DNA from: Paralcaligenes sp. KSB-10
GTDB taxonomy: Bacteria; Pseudomonadota; Gammaproteobacteria; Burkholderiales; Burkholderiaceae_B
Direction: 5' to 3'
DNA: 64,000 bases
NCBI RefSeq assembly: GCF_021266465.1
Contig: NZ_CP089848.1
Span: forward strand, 2,232,001 to 2,296,000
Positions 1 through 8,678 of the stretch are shown piece by piece. The position numbers and the translations under genes are program-made. The notes below the pieces were generated by a model. That model was given only the letters and a program-made list of their open reading frames with translations. It was not told the origin of the DNA and did not search any database. The number at the start of each line of letters is the position of its first letter. Position 1 is the first letter of the stretch.

Positions 1-2
1 TG

Positions 3-329
3 GGCACTCCGACCCTGCAGGATATCTTCCGCAGCAACCGCTGGGATTACCCCTACCTCAACAAGCCCGGCTACGGCAAAGAACAAGAACGCAAATTCAC
101 CGTCTGGTTCACGGGCGACACCCTGGACCACTGGGAAGGCGACAAGCAGCCCGACCGCCAGCCGTTCCAGAAAACCGATACGGGCGCCGCCAAGGCGACC
201 CCCAGCACTGCCAGCGATACGGCCGGCGCAACCAGCACAGCCGACCACAAGTCCAATGTTGAAATCAACGCTACCAGTCCGGCAGCCGCCACGCCGCCCA
301 ACCAGACAAGCGTTCAACCCTTGCGCTAG
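3..329 (+). CDS. bamE: Outer membrane assembly factor BamE, C-terminal part (5' end outside window)
   Basis: The reading frame is open from the window edge to a TAG at 327-329. The first residues resemble the end of the SmpA/OmlA fold of BamE, a lipoprotein of the BAM complex that inserts beta-barrel proteins into the outer membrane. After the folded part comes a low-complexity tail rich in Ala, Thr and Ser, of the kind seen on some Bordetella-type BamE proteins. Being just upstream of dapB fits the fur-bamE-dapB order known in this family. The start, signal peptide and lipobox are outside the window, so the call rests on the C-terminal part and on gene order. Confidence 0.75.
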   Translation, partial: GTPTLQDIFRSNRWDYPYLNKPGYGKEQERKFTVWFTGDTLDHWEGDKQPDRQPFQKTDTGAAKATPSTASDTAGATSTADHKSNVEINATSPAAATPPNQTSVQPLR

Positions 330-337
330 AGGTCATG

Positions 338-1129
338 ATGCGTATAGCCATAGCAGGAGCCGACGGACGCATGGGGCGCATGCTCATTGAAGCCGTTCTC
401 GACGCAGCCGACCTGAAGCTTGCCGTTGCGCTCGATCGCGCCGGATCGCCCTCCATAGGGCAGGATGCCGGCGCATTCCTGGGCCGCGATACAGGCGTAT
501 CGATCACCGACGACCTCAACGCCCTGTCGCAGGCCGAGTGCCTGATCGACTTCACCCGCCCCGAGGGGACACTGGCCCATTTAAAGGCCTGCGTCCAGCA
601 CGGCACCCGATGCGTCATCGGCACGACAGGTTTCGATACGCAAGGCAAACAGGCCATACATGCCGCGGCCCAGAAAATCGCGATCGTGTTTGCCCCCAAC
701 ATGAGCGTGGGCGTCAATGCCACCCTGAAACTGCTCGACATGGCGGCGCGCCTCTTGAACAGCGGCTACGACGTCGAGGTCTTCGAAGCGCATCACCGCA
801 ACAAGGTCGATGCGCCATCCGGCACGGCACTGGCCATGGGCGAGGCAGTTGCCTCGGCCTGGGGCAAGAACCTCGACGACATCGCCGACTGGGCGCGCCA
901 CGGCCATACCGGCGCACGCGAAACCGGCCGCATAGGCTTTTCGGTCATGCGGGGCGGCGATCTCGTAGGCGACCACACCGTCTATTTTTGCGGCACGGGC
1001 GAACGCATTGAAATCACCCACCGATCCAGCAGCCGCACCACCTACGCACAGGGCAGCCTGCGCGCCGCGCGCTACCTGTCACGCAAGGAAAAGGGCTTGT
1101 TCGACATGCAGGACGTGCTCGCCATCTAG
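338..1129 (+). CDS. dapB: 4-hydroxy-tetrahydrodipicolinate reductase DapB
   Basis: DapB reduces 4-hydroxy-tetrahydrodipicolinate with NAD(P)H in the diaminopimelate/lysine pathway, supplying peptidoglycan and lysine. The N-terminus has the dinucleotide-binding loop GADGRMG near residues 7-13. The substrate-binding signature [13 protein letters not shown] starts near residue 152, with the His pair and Lys expected for the active site. At 263 residues it has normal family length. Two adjacent ATG codons (335 and 338) are possible starts; I prefer 338 because the upstream AGAGG is better spaced from it. It follows bamE closely and probably shares its transcript. Confidence 0.95.
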   Translation: MRIAIAGADGRMGRMLIEAVLDAADLKLAVALDRAGSPSIGQDAGAFLGRDTGVSITDDLNALSQAECLIDFTRPEGTLAHLKACVQHGTRCVIGTTGFDTQGKQAIHAAAQKIAIVFAPNMSVGVNATLKLLDMAARLLNSGYDVEVFEAHHRNKVDAPSGTALAMGEAVASAWGKNLDDIADWARHGHTGARETGRIGFSVMRGGDLVGDHTVYFCGTGERIEITHRSSSRTTYAQGSLRAARYLSRKEKGLFDMQDVLAI

Positions 1130-1159
1130 ATAATTGCCCGAAATCAGGCTGGGCCGGGT

Positions 1160-2191
1160 TCAGGCCACGGCCACCGGCTCCTGCTCCAGCAGGACGCCGT
1201 AACGGGCCGCGACATCGCGGCGAATCGCCTCAGCCAGCATTGCAATATTCTCGGCGCTGGCGCCGCCGTAATTCACCAGCACCAGGGCCTGGCGGTCATG
1301 CACTCCCACTGCGCCCATGCGGCGGCCTTTCCAGCCCGTGTGCTCAATCAGCCAGCCGGCCGCCAGCTTGAAAAAACCGCCGTCCTGCGGATACGCCACC
1401 ACATCCGGATGTGCCGCCCTGATTGCCTCATGATGGCCGGCGGAGACAATCGGATTCTTGAAAAAACTGCCCGCATTGCCCAGCACGGAGGGATCGGGCA
1501 GCTTGCGGCGGCGAATCTCGCAGACCGCGTCAAAAACCTGCGCCGCCGTTACCGCGGCGCCCGCCTGCTCCAGCGCCGGATGCCGGCGCAGGTCAGGATA
1601 ACTCATCACCGCACGCCACGGTTTGGGCAAACAGAAGCGCACCGCGACAATCAGCCACCGCCCCGGCTCCGCATGCTTGAAAAAGCTGTCCCGATAGGCG
1701 AATCCGCACTCTGCCGGACTCATTTCCACCTGGCGCCGCTCATGTAGATCCCAGGCGAGCAGGCTATGGAAGCGTTGATCCAGCTCGACGCCATACGCGC
1801 CGATGTTCTGCACCGGCGCGGCGCCAACCGTTCCCGGAATCAATGCCAGGTTCTCCAGCCCGTTCCAGCCATTTGCAATACACAGCGCCACAAAATCGTG
1901 CCAGACCTCTCCCGCCTGAGCCTCGACAATCAAGGCATCGCCGGAATCGGCCAGGACCCGCACCCCGCGCGACTCCACCTTGATCACCAGACTGTCCAAG
2001 CGCGGGGCCAGCACCACATTGCTGCCGCCGCCCAGAACAAAAACCCGGGGATAGCGCCGCGCCGTCTCGGAAAGGTCCGCCAATTGCGCCGATGACTGGT
2101 AACGAACAAAGGCCGCCGCCTGCGAACACAGGCCGAGAGTATTGAACGAAGTAAGGTTTTGAGAGGTAATTTGAAGCAAAACTAAGCCCAA
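1160..2191 (-). CDS. murB: UDP-N-acetylenolpyruvoylglucosamine reductase MurB
   Basis: MurB is the FAD/NADPH enzyme that reduces UDP-GlcNAc-enolpyruvate to UDP-MurNAc in cytoplasmic peptidoglycan synthesis. The protein shows the FAD-binding segment [11 protein letters not shown] near the N-terminus and the catalytic-serine segment [10 protein letters not shown] in the C-terminal third, typical of the long (type I) MurB proteins. It is convergent with dapB. The start is uncertain: the frame begins with TTG at 2191, another TTG lies four codons in, there is no ATG before the conserved N-terminus, and no convincing Shine-Dalgarno sequence is visible. Confidence 0.93.
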   Translation of the reverse strand: MGLVLLQITSQNLTSFNTLGLCSQAAAFVRYQSSAQLADLSETARRYPRVFVLGGGSNVVLAPRLDSLVIKVESRGVRVLADSGDALIVEAQAGEVWHDFVALCIANGWNGLENLALIPGTVGAAPVQNIGAYGVELDQRFHSLLAWDLHERRQVEMSPAECGFAYRDSFFKHAEPGRWLIVAVRFCLPKPWRAVMSYPDLRRHPALEQAGAAVTAAQVFDAVCEIRRRKLPDPSVLGNAGSFFKNPIVSAGHHEAIRAAHPDVVAYPQDGGFFKLAAGWLIEHTGWKGRRMGAVGVHDRQALVLVNYGGASAENIAMLAEAIRRDVAARYGVLLEQEPVAVA

Positions 2192-2390
2192 TTATTGAGG
2201 GGTACTTGACACGAAACGCGATACCTATGCTATCATCTTGGTCTTCGCTTAAATGTTACTTGATTTTTAGCCTATGCAGGCGACGAAGATTGTGCCAGTC
2301 GGTGTGTGCGTTGCGTAATGGCAAACACCGCGCGGTAAACACCTGGCAAATACCGTTTTTCAAGCCTGCATAATACGTGTGCAATGCAGT

Positions 2391-2419
2391 TTGCGCGGCA
2401 GTAAAAATCCAGATATACT
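2391..2419 (+). promoter_or_regulatory. Probable sigma70 promoter of the tRNA-Gly gene
   Basis: TTGCGC (2391-2396) and TATACT (2414-2419) are separated by exactly 17 bases. This puts a transcription start about 40 bases before tRNA-Gly. The remaining sequence between murB and the tRNA (2192-2390) contains another TTGACA at 2206, but its best -10 candidate (TATCAT at 2231) is 19 bases away, and nothing else is recognisable there. Confidence 0.5.
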
Positions 2420-2465
2420 GCGAGGCTGTTTTCGATAGGGCACGGTGCTTCTAACGAATCAACAT

Positions 2466-2541
2466 GCGGGAGTAGCTCAGTTGGTAGAGCGCAACCTTGC
2501 CAAGGTTGAGGTCGCGAGTTCGAGACTCGTCTCCCGCTCCA
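2466..2541 (+). tRNA. tRNA-Gly (GCC anticodon)
   Basis: The 76-base sequence folds as a cloverleaf. GCGGGAG pairs with CTCCCGC in the acceptor stem, the D arm is GCTC..GAGC, the anticodon stem CAACC/GGTTG frames the loop TTGCCAA (anticodon GCC), and the T arm contains TTCGAGA. The CCA end is encoded at 2539-2541. Confidence 0.97.
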
Positions 2542-2546
2542 AATTC

Positions 2547-2577
2547 AAGAGGGAAGCCTTGGCGCTTCCCTCTTTTT
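2547..2577 (+). terminator. Rho-independent terminator after tRNA-Gly
   Basis: The stem AAGAGGGAAGC pairs with GCTTCCCTCTT around a short loop and is followed by a run of T. It sits directly after tRNA-Gly and before tRNA-Cys, so the two tRNAs may be only partly co-transcribed. Confidence 0.75.
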
Positions 2578-2608
2578 ACATGTACTTTGTGTACATGTTG
2601 TACATGTC

Positions 2609-2682
2609 GGCGCAATGGCAGAGTGGTCATGCAGCGGATTGCAAATCCGTCCACCCCGGTTCGATTCCGAGTTGCGCCTCCA
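2609..2682 (+). tRNA. tRNA-Cys (GCA anticodon)
   Basis: The 74-base cloverleaf has acceptor stem GGCGCAA/TTGCGCC, anticodon loop TTGCAAA (anticodon GCA) and T loop TTCGATT, with CCA encoded at 2680-2682. It borders the more A/T-rich patch that follows, but I found no copy of its 3' end further downstream that would mark an integrated island. Confidence 0.97.
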
Positions 2683-2711
2683 TCACACCTATTTTCCGCC
2701 AGGTCCATTCG

Positions 2712-2763
2712 TGTGTCGAGAACCATAACTTGTCGCAAACGACAGGCTATGGTTCTCGACACA
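2712..2763. repeat. Long perfect inverted repeat (possible bidirectional terminator or cruciform)
   Basis: The 16-base arm TGTGTCGAGAACCATA (2712-2727) is perfectly inverted at 2748-2763. The 20-base spacer contains a second nested dyad, TGTCG-CAAA-CGACA. It lies 30 bases after tRNA-Cys and about 110 bases beyond the stop of the oppositely oriented dehydrogenase gene. No T-run follows on either strand, so classical intrinsic termination is not assured. It could be a processing hairpin or a remnant of a mobile element. Confidence 0.7.
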
Positions 2764-2871
2764 TGCTTAACCCAGCGCGCCCATACGCAATTGTTCAGGA
2801 TTGGCTATCCAATCAAATTGGCCTTTGGCACAATATTCATGGCACGACTCTTGCTTGTTGATCATCATCTG

Positions 2872-5637
2872 TCAGTCAATCTGCCGCGCCTGACCATCCC
2901 CGCATACATGCGCACACCTCAAAGCATACAGCGCCGCATTCACGATAGCTGTTGCATCCACTTCGAAAAAATGGCGCAGTTCAGCACGCGTGTCGCTGCG
3001 GCCGAAACCATCGGTACCTAGGGTAATGTACCGACGTTCTGGTGGAACAAAAGCACGGATCGATTCGGGGACCATGCGCACATAATCGCTTGCCGCAACG
3101 ATGGGACCTGCAGTTTGGCTAAGTTGCGTTGCTATAAAAGGCTGGGACACTATGTGCCCTTGCCGCCCTTCGGCTTCGCACTGCTGTCCGTCGCGTGCCA
3201 GTTCACTCCAGCTTGTGATACTAAGCACATCACTGGCAATTCCATGTTGTGCAAGCTGCTGGGCCGCCATGATCACCTCGCGAAGAATGGCGCCCGAACC
3301 CAACAAGGTAACTCGTTTATCCTCTTTCATTGATCTGTTTGCGGAATTATGGGCAGACTTATCAGCCTCTTCAACTATAGACTCATTCACAGTTTCATTA
3401 GCACTGGAAATTGCGGCGTAGCTTTCAAAGATATAGCCCCCACGAATAATGTCGGCACGAGCACTTTCAAGCAAGCTTGGCTGGGCATAGTTTTCGTTCA
3501 TCACCGTGATGTAGTAGAAAACATCCTTTTGTTGGACGACCATTTCCTGTATGCCTTGATCGACAATAACAGCCAATTCCCCGGCAAACGCCGGATCATA
3601 TGATTTGCAGTTCGGAATCGCTGCTGCAAGGACATGGCTGGTGCCATCCTGATGCTGCAGGCCCTCGCCACCGAGTGTGGTGCGCCCGGAGGTGGCTCCG
3701 ATCAGGAAGCCGCGCGGGCGTTGGTCGGCCGCTGCCCAAATCAGATCGCCAACACGCTGAAAGCCAAACATCGAATAATAAATGTAAAACGGCAGCATAG
3801 CCGTTCCATGTACGCTATAGCTGGTGCCGGCAGCCATCCAACTCGAAACTGCACCCGCCTCGCTGATGCCTTCTTCCAGAATCTGCCCATCGAGTGCCTC
3901 TCGATAGCTCAGTATGGAACCGATATCCTCAGGTTCGTAGCGTTGCCCAACACTGGAATAAATACCGACCTGCCGGAAAAGATTGGCCATGCCAAAGGTT
4001 CGCGCTTCGTCGGCCACGATCGGCACGATACGCGGACCCAGCTCTTTGTCTTTAAGCAGGCCGCCAAGCATACGCACAAGGGCCATCGTCGTAGACATTT
4101 CCTTTCCATCAGCGTTGACCGCAAACTGACCATATACGGATAACATGGGCGCTGCCAGTGATGCCGCCGACGTTTGCCGGGCAGGAAGATAGCCGCCTAA
4201 CTCGCTGCGCCGCGCATACAGGTACTGCATCTCGGCGCTATCTTGGGCAGGCTTATAAAAATCCAGCCGACGCACCTGTTCGTCTGTCACAGGCAAACCA
4301 AAGCGATTACGAAACTCAATCAGATCGGTTTCGCCCAGTTTTTTATGAGAATGCGTCGTCATGCGGCCCTGGCCGGCACTACCCATGCCATAGCCCTTTT
4401 TGGTATGCGCCAAGATGACCGTGGGTTGACCAGCATGGCTTGCCGCTGCTGCATAGGCGGCGTAAATCTTGACCAAATCGTGACCTCCGCGGCGCAAACG
4501 GTCGATCTGCTCGTCGGTCATGCCTTGTACCAACCGTGAAAGCTCTGGGTTCTGACCAAAAAAAGAGGCCCTGTTGTACTGACCGTCCTTGGCCGCAAAG
4601 GTCTGCATTTGGCCATCCACCGTATCAGCGAACGCACGCGCCAGTGCGCCAGTCAGATCACGAGCGAACAAGCCGTCCCAATCGCTACCCCATAGCAATT
4701 TGATAACGTTCCAGCCGGCGCCCGAGAAGAGTTGTTCCAACTCATCGATAATCCGACCGTTACCCCTTACCGGGCCGTCGAGACGCTGCAAATTGCAGTT
4801 CACGACCCACACCAGATTATCCAGGCCCTCGCGCGACGCCAGCGTCAGCGCGCTCGTGGATTCCGGCTCGTCCATTTCTCCATCGCCAAATACACCCCAT
4901 ACTTTGCGGCCACTGCAATCAAGTATCTGACGATGAGTCAAATAGCGCATAAACCGCGCATGATAAATCGAACTGATTGGGCCAATTCCCATGGAGCCTG
5001 TCGGAAATTGCCAAAAATCGGGCATAAGATAAGGATGCGGATAACTGGACAGGCCACGCGCACCTGAACGTGGTGCGCTTAGCTCCTGGCGAAAGTGCGC
5101 CAGATCGTCTTCGCTTAGACGCCCCTCAAGAAAAGCTCGCGCATAAACGCCCGGGGCACTGTGCGGCTGGAAGAAAACAAGATCACCACCGTGGCTCTTT
5201 ACACCATTGCTACGCGCATGAAAAAAATGATTGAACCCGACTTCAAACAAGTCCGCTGCGCTGGCGTAGCTGGCAATATGGCCGCCCAACTCACCATAAG
5301 CAGCGTTGGCCCGCACTACCATGATCAGGGCATTCCAGCGCATGATCGCACCCAGTTTCTCTTCAATCGCCAACTCACCGGGAAAGGTCGGTTGCTGGTC
5401 AACGGCAATAGTATTGATATAAGGAGTACTCGTTTTGGGCTTCCACGGAATATTCCTGACGTGGGCCAAACGGCACAATTCGTCCAGCATGAAGACAGCA
5501 CGTTGTACGCCATTTGTTGCAACCAGCGAATCAAACGCATCGCGCCACTCCGCTGTTTCTTCCGGATCAATATCGTACGTTAGTTGGCCCAAGGCGCTTG
5601 CCTTTAATAAGGGCTGTGTGGGAATTGGAAAGTTCAT
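2872..5637 (-). CDS. Homodimeric 2-oxoacid dehydrogenase E1 (AceE/MdeB family)
   Basis: This thiamine-diphosphate enzyme belongs to the homodimeric pyruvate dehydrogenase E1 family. The ThDP-binding signature GDGEMDEPES leading to NCNLQRLDGPV is intact, as is the C-terminal transketolase-like half. It is longer (921 residues) than usual because of a polar linker around residues 720-765. No E2 or E3 gene is adjacent. Instead a divergent Lrp-type regulator follows, which is the arrangement of mdeR and mdeB, the 2-oxobutyrate-dehydrogenase-like gene of the Pseudomonas putida methionine-degradation locus. The substrate could therefore be 2-oxobutyrate rather than pyruvate (inference). Start: ATG at 5637; a TTG at 5667 is the alternative. 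The gene is visibly more A/T-rich than the flanking core genes. Confidence 0.85.
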   Translation of the reverse strand: MNFPIPTQPLLKASALGQLTYDIDPEETAEWRDAFDSLVATNGVQRAVFMLDELCRLAHVRNIPWKPKTSTPYINTIAVDQQPTFPGELAIEEKLGAIMRWNALIMVVRANAAYGELGGHIASYASAADLFEVGFNHFFHARSNGVKSHGGDLVFFQPHSAPGVYARAFLEGRLSEDDLAHFRQELSAPRSGARGLSSYPHPYLMPDFWQFPTGSMGIGPISSIYHARFMRYLTHRQILDCSGRKVWGVFGDGEMDEPESTSALTLASREGLDNLVWVVNCNLQRLDGPVRGNGRIIDELEQLFSGAGWNVIKLLWGSDWDGLFARDLTGALARAFADTVDGQMQTFAAKDGQYNRASFFGQNPELSRLVQGMTDEQIDRLRRGGHDLVKIYAAYAAAASHAGQPTVILAHTKKGYGMGSAGQGRMTTHSHKKLGETDLIEFRNRFGLPVTDEQVRRLDFYKPAQDSAEMQYLYARRSELGGYLPARQTSAASLAAPMLSVYGQFAVNADGKEMSTTMALVRMLGGLLKDKELGPRIVPIVADEARTFGMANLFRQVGIYSSVGQRYEPEDIGSILSYREALDGQILEEGISEAGAVSSWMAAGTSYSVHGTAMLPFYIYYSMFGFQRVGDLIWAAADQRPRGFLIGATSGRTTLGGEGLQHQDGTSHVLAAAIPNCKSYDPAFAGELAVIVDQGIQEMVVQQKDVFYYITVMNENYAQPSLLESARADIIRGGYIFESYAAISSANETVNESIVEEADKSAHNSANRSMKEDKRVTLLGSGAILREVIMAAQQLAQHGIASDVLSITSWSELARDGQQCEAEGRQGHIVSQPFIATQLSQTAGPIVAASDYVRMVPESIRAFVPPERRYITLGTDGFGRSDTRAELRHFFEVDATAIVNAALYALRCAHVCGDGQARQID

Positions 5638-5767
5638 GACAAATCCATAGCTGCTTATTTCATTCAAGTTCTATTTTGGCCTAATCCCCGAAGAATTAGA
5701 TTTCGAAAACACTTATTATTCTGATAAAGTCAGTATAAAATATTGAAAATTACTAAAAATAAGGTCA

Positions 5768-6250
5768 ATGAAACTCGATACGATTGATTTACGAATTCTG
5801 CAAGAGTTGCAAAATGACGGTTCGCTAAGCAATGTGACGCTGGCAAAACGAGTGCACTTGTCGCCTTCACCTTGCCTAGTTCGCGTCAAAGCGCTTGAAT
5901 CATCGGGCGTCATCGCGCGTTATGTGGCGTTGGCTAACCCGGCCGCCTTGGGACTGGACTTAAATGTATTTATTTCGATCAGCCTAAAGTCACAAGAAAA
6001 GCAGGCACTGGCCAATTTCGAACAGCGTATCGTGGAACACGACGAAGTCATGGAGTGCTACCTAATGACTGGAGACTCCGATTATCTGATCCGGGTTGCA
6101 GTGGCGAATATAGGCGCACTGGAACATTTCATTCTTGAACAGCTGACGTCAATTCCTGGAATAGAGAAAATTCGTTCCAGTTTCGCACTTAAGCAGGTAT
6201 CGTATAAAACCGCATTACCTTTGCCGCGCCAAACCATCAAGCATCTTTGA
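5768..6250 (+). CDS. Lrp/AsnC family transcriptional regulator (MdeR-like)
   Basis: This 160-residue protein has the Lrp layout: an N-terminal winged HTH beginning LDTIDLRILQELQNDG, then a C-terminal RAM ligand-binding domain. It is divergent from the E1 gene, with a 130-base, strongly A/T-rich intergenic region containing overlapping dyads such as CCTAATCCCCGAAGAATTAG. It therefore probably controls that gene in response to an amino acid. In P. putida an Lrp homologue (MdeR) controls the methionine-degradation genes, but no methionine gamma-lyase gene is seen here. An AAGG precedes the ATG. Confidence 0.88.
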   Translation: MKLDTIDLRILQELQNDGSLSNVTLAKRVHLSPSPCLVRVKALESSGVIARYVALANPAALGLDLNVFISISLKSQEKQALANFEQRIVEHDEVMECYLMTGDSDYLIRVAVANIGALEHFILEQLTSIPGIEKIRSSFALKQVSYKTALPLPRQTIKHL

Positions 6251-6464
6251 TTCGCTGATGCCGCAAAACTGGCCACGCAACATCTTGGACAATTTGGGCT
6301 GTGTCATTCCTAGCACTTCGGCCGCCTGCCGTTGGCCCCACTTCCGGTTTTTGATGATTTCGCCAATTTTGGTTGCCGGTTGCGCCTTCACGATCATTTC
6401 GTTAGCGTCCGCCCTGCCTAGGTCGGGCATAGACATTGCCAGTACTTCTTTCAATTTCAATCAT
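6215..6464 (-). pseudogene. HigA-like XRE antitoxin, frameshifted and truncated
   Basis: From the ATG at 6464 the peptide begins MIEIERSTGNVYA, the usual beginning of HTH_37/XRE antitoxins of this type. The expected continuation DLGRADANEMIVKAQ is found one frame over: an extra C in TATGCCCGACC breaks the frame. The HTH core QRQAAEVLGMTQPKLSKMLRG follows. The protein stops at GLARQR, where relatives continue for several residues, and the end runs into the tail of the Lrp gene on the other strand. A TTG at 6460 could give a shortened product in the second frame. I read it as a decayed antitoxin. Confidence 0.7.
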
Positions 6465-6638
6465 TTTCCTTTACTCCTCGAGCATGCGCTTGCGCCGTCT
6501 TTAATCTGTCTCGGATAATATTCATATCCGGCTTGGCGGTTGCTATACCCTTGGTTGATTTTTTCTGAAAGCAATGCAGCACATAAACAGCATTGCCAAA
6601 TTTCACGGTATAGGCAGCATGAAAGGTACCGCCGCAAT
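6457..6638 (-). pseudogene. HigB/RelE-like toxin remnant (C-terminal fragment)
   Basis: This frame encodes GGTFHAAYTVKFGNAVYV, then LHCFQKKSTKGIATAKPDM and a helix ending near HARGVKEND. That is the conserved C-terminal half of phage-Gp49/HigB-type RelE toxins. Its stop at 6457-6459 overlaps the antitoxin ATG at 6464, the normal toxin-antitoxin arrangement. Upstream of about 6638 no toxin-like sequence can be followed in any frame, so the N-terminal half is lost. The stretch 6640-6788, up to the TRAP permease stop, holds no gene I can support. Confidence 0.7.
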
Positions 6639-6788
6639 GAACTGAGGTGGATCTTCGCCCGCTTCTATAAAGCCGGCATCAAGCACTCAGGACGGCCAAA
6701 GCCTACGACATTCTGCAAAAAGCCGTTCACGCCAACCGAGGTTTAAGTGCCAAGACACGGCACGCTATCGCGCCGGGAGCCGGCGGTA

Positions 6789-8618
6789 TCAGGGCACCAG
6801 TGCTATAGCCATCAGTCCCGCGACGAGAGCGGCAAGATACCCCCATATCTTGACCAATCCCTTGTTCGGATCGATCTCGGTGATGATGCCCGTGGCGTAG
6901 TAGCCCAGACCAACAGGCGGGGCGAACAGGCCTATCCCCATGGCAAGGACCACGACGATTCCATAGCGCACGTCGCTGATCGCCAGAGTGCGGGCAATGG
7001 GAAACAGGATGGGCCCGAACAGGACCAGGATCGGGATGCCCTCGAGGAAACTGCCAAGCACGATCATCAAGAAGATCGATCCCAGTATGAAGCCGACCTG
7101 GCCTCCGGGCAGCGCCAGCATGAGATGGGTGATGTCTTCGGCGAAACCCGATTGTGTCAATGTCCAACTCATCGCCGTGGCCACGGCAATGATGAACATG
7201 ATGGCGCCCGACAGCCCGACAGACTTGGATAGCGCAGCGTACAGCGCCGACAGCCGGAAGCCGCCGTAAAAGACCAGGCCCAGCAAGATGGCGTAGACCG
7301 TGCCTATGGTTGCGATCTCAGTCGCAGTCGCAATGCCGTCGATGACGCAGAAACGGATCACGAACGGCAAGGCAAGCGCAGGCAAGCCGTAGAGGAAGCT
7401 GCGCAGGACCTGGCGCGCCGCCGGCCGCGCGCCGGCCACGGTGTGGCCACCGGCCCAGAAGCGCGCGAGCACAGCGAGAATTACAGCGAGGACGATCGCC
7501 GGCATCAGCCCGGCCTCGAACAGGGCGGTGATGGATGTGCCGGTAACGGCGCCGATGATGATCAGCACGATCGAGGGCGGGATGGTTTCCGCCATTGCGC
7601 CGCAACTCGCCGTCACTGCGAGAATATGCCCCTCGTCGATCTTGTGGCGTTTCATCTCGGGTACGACGATGGGCGCCACGGCGGCCAGATCGGCTGTCTT
7701 GGCGCCGGAAATGCCCGACACCAGGAGAATGCCGCCTATCAACACATAGAACAGGCCGCCCTTGACCTGACCGAAGATGTCGGAAAGAAAACGCATCATC
7801 GCCGGGGCAAGGCGGGTGACGGTCAACAGGCCGCCCAGCAACACGAACAGTGGCACAGCAAGGAGGATGATCGAACTCGTGCCCTGCTCCACCTGGCTTG
7901 CCATCACGCCTAGCGGCGCGCTGCCGGTGACCAACAGGTAGAAGATGCTGGAAAACCCGAAGGCGAAAGCAATCGGCACACCGGCGAGCACGGCGCCAAA
8001 CAGTAAAATCACGAAAACAAAGACGACTTCCGGCAACGTGTATTCACTGAGTGCCAGACCGATGAGAAACGCGGCGCCGACCACCACGAGGGCGCCAATC
8101 CCACCGCGCAGTATATCGGCACGGGGACGGGCAAGCAGACTGCAAACCAGGTAGGCCGCCATCAAAATGAAGCCGACAACGAGACCCGCCGCCTCCCAGG
8201 CGCTGGAAATTCCAAGTTGCGACAGCGAAGACAGTTGTTCAATTTGCAGGAATCGCAGGCTCGGCTCGATCATCGCCAGCACGGCAAGCATTTGCACCAG
8301 GTCGGCGGCAGCCCCGAGCCAGCCCTGCCACGACGGCGACAGCCGATGGGTGAATGCGGTCATCCGCATGTGTTGATCGTCGCGCACGGCGACCACCGCG
8401 CCCACCATGGTCAGCCAGACGAAGATAAACCGCGCGAATTCGGTCGACCAGATCAGCGGGTGAACGAAGACAGTCCGCGCGACAATGCCGGCAAACAAGA
8501 CCAGAACCTCGCTGGCGAGCAGCGCAACGCCGACCGCATCCAGGCTGGCATCGGCGAAAGCGCGCCACGACCAGCCGTCAGTGCAGGTTTCGAATTCCGC
8601 CACATCGGTTTTCACCAT
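6789..8618 (-). CDS. TRAP transporter fused small and large permease subunits (DctQM)
   Basis: The N-terminal quarter (about four membrane segments, with the motif STEFARFIFVWLTMVGA) is a DctQ small subunit. From about residue 190 it continues into a twelve-helix DctM large subunit with segments such as LLVSGISGAKTADLAAVAP. TRAP systems import organic acids and sugar acids with the Na+ gradient. Natural DctQM fusions are known. The start at 8618 is chosen because GGAGGGGG lies just upstream; the frame extends further but without that signal. The receptor gene lies immediately upstream in the same operon. Confidence 0.9.
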   Translation of the reverse strand: MVKTDVAEFETCTDGWSWRAFADASLDAVGVALLASEVLVLFAGIVARTVFVHPLIWSTEFARFIFVWLTMVGAVVAVRDDQHMRMTAFTHRLSPSWQGWLGAAADLVQMLAVLAMIEPSLRFLQIEQLSSLSQLGISSAWEAAGLVVGFILMAAYLVCSLLARPRADILRGGIGALVVVGAAFLIGLALSEYTLPEVVFVFVILLFGAVLAGVPIAFAFGFSSIFYLLVTGSAPLGVMASQVEQGTSSIILLAVPLFVLLGGLLTVTRLAPAMMRFLSDIFGQVKGGLFYVLIGGILLVSGISGAKTADLAAVAPIVVPEMKRHKIDEGHILAVTASCGAMAETIPPSIVLIIIGAVTGTSITALFEAGLMPAIVLAVILAVLARFWAGGHTVAGARPAARQVLRSFLYGLPALALPFVIRFCVIDGIATATEIATIGTVYAILLGLVFYGGFRLSALYAALSKSVGLSGAIMFIIAVATAMSWTLTQSGFAEDITHLMLALPGGQVGFILGSIFLMIVLGSFLEGIPILVLFGPILFPIARTLAISDVRYGIVVVLAMGIGLFAPPVGLGYYATGIITEIDPNKGLVKIWGYLAALVAGLMAIALVP

Positions 8619-8678
8619 TCTTGCCCCCTCCGGACAACAATGACGGATGCCCAACCGGCACCCGCCCGCCACACAAGA

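Noticed and set aside
2206-2236. TTGACA with TATCAT as a promoter upstream of the tRNAs
   Set aside because: The spacing is 19 bases, and the TTGCGC/TATACT pair at 2391 fits better and lies nearer the tRNA.
6690-6770. Coding-looking stretch (TAKAYDILQKAVHANRG) suggesting a transposase remnant
   Set aside because: No motif of a known transposase could be followed on either side, so no call is made.
2609-6788. Integrative element using tRNA-Cys as attachment site
   Set aside because: No second copy of the tRNA 3' end and no integrase gene were found; only composition and the decayed toxin-antitoxin pair hint at transfer.
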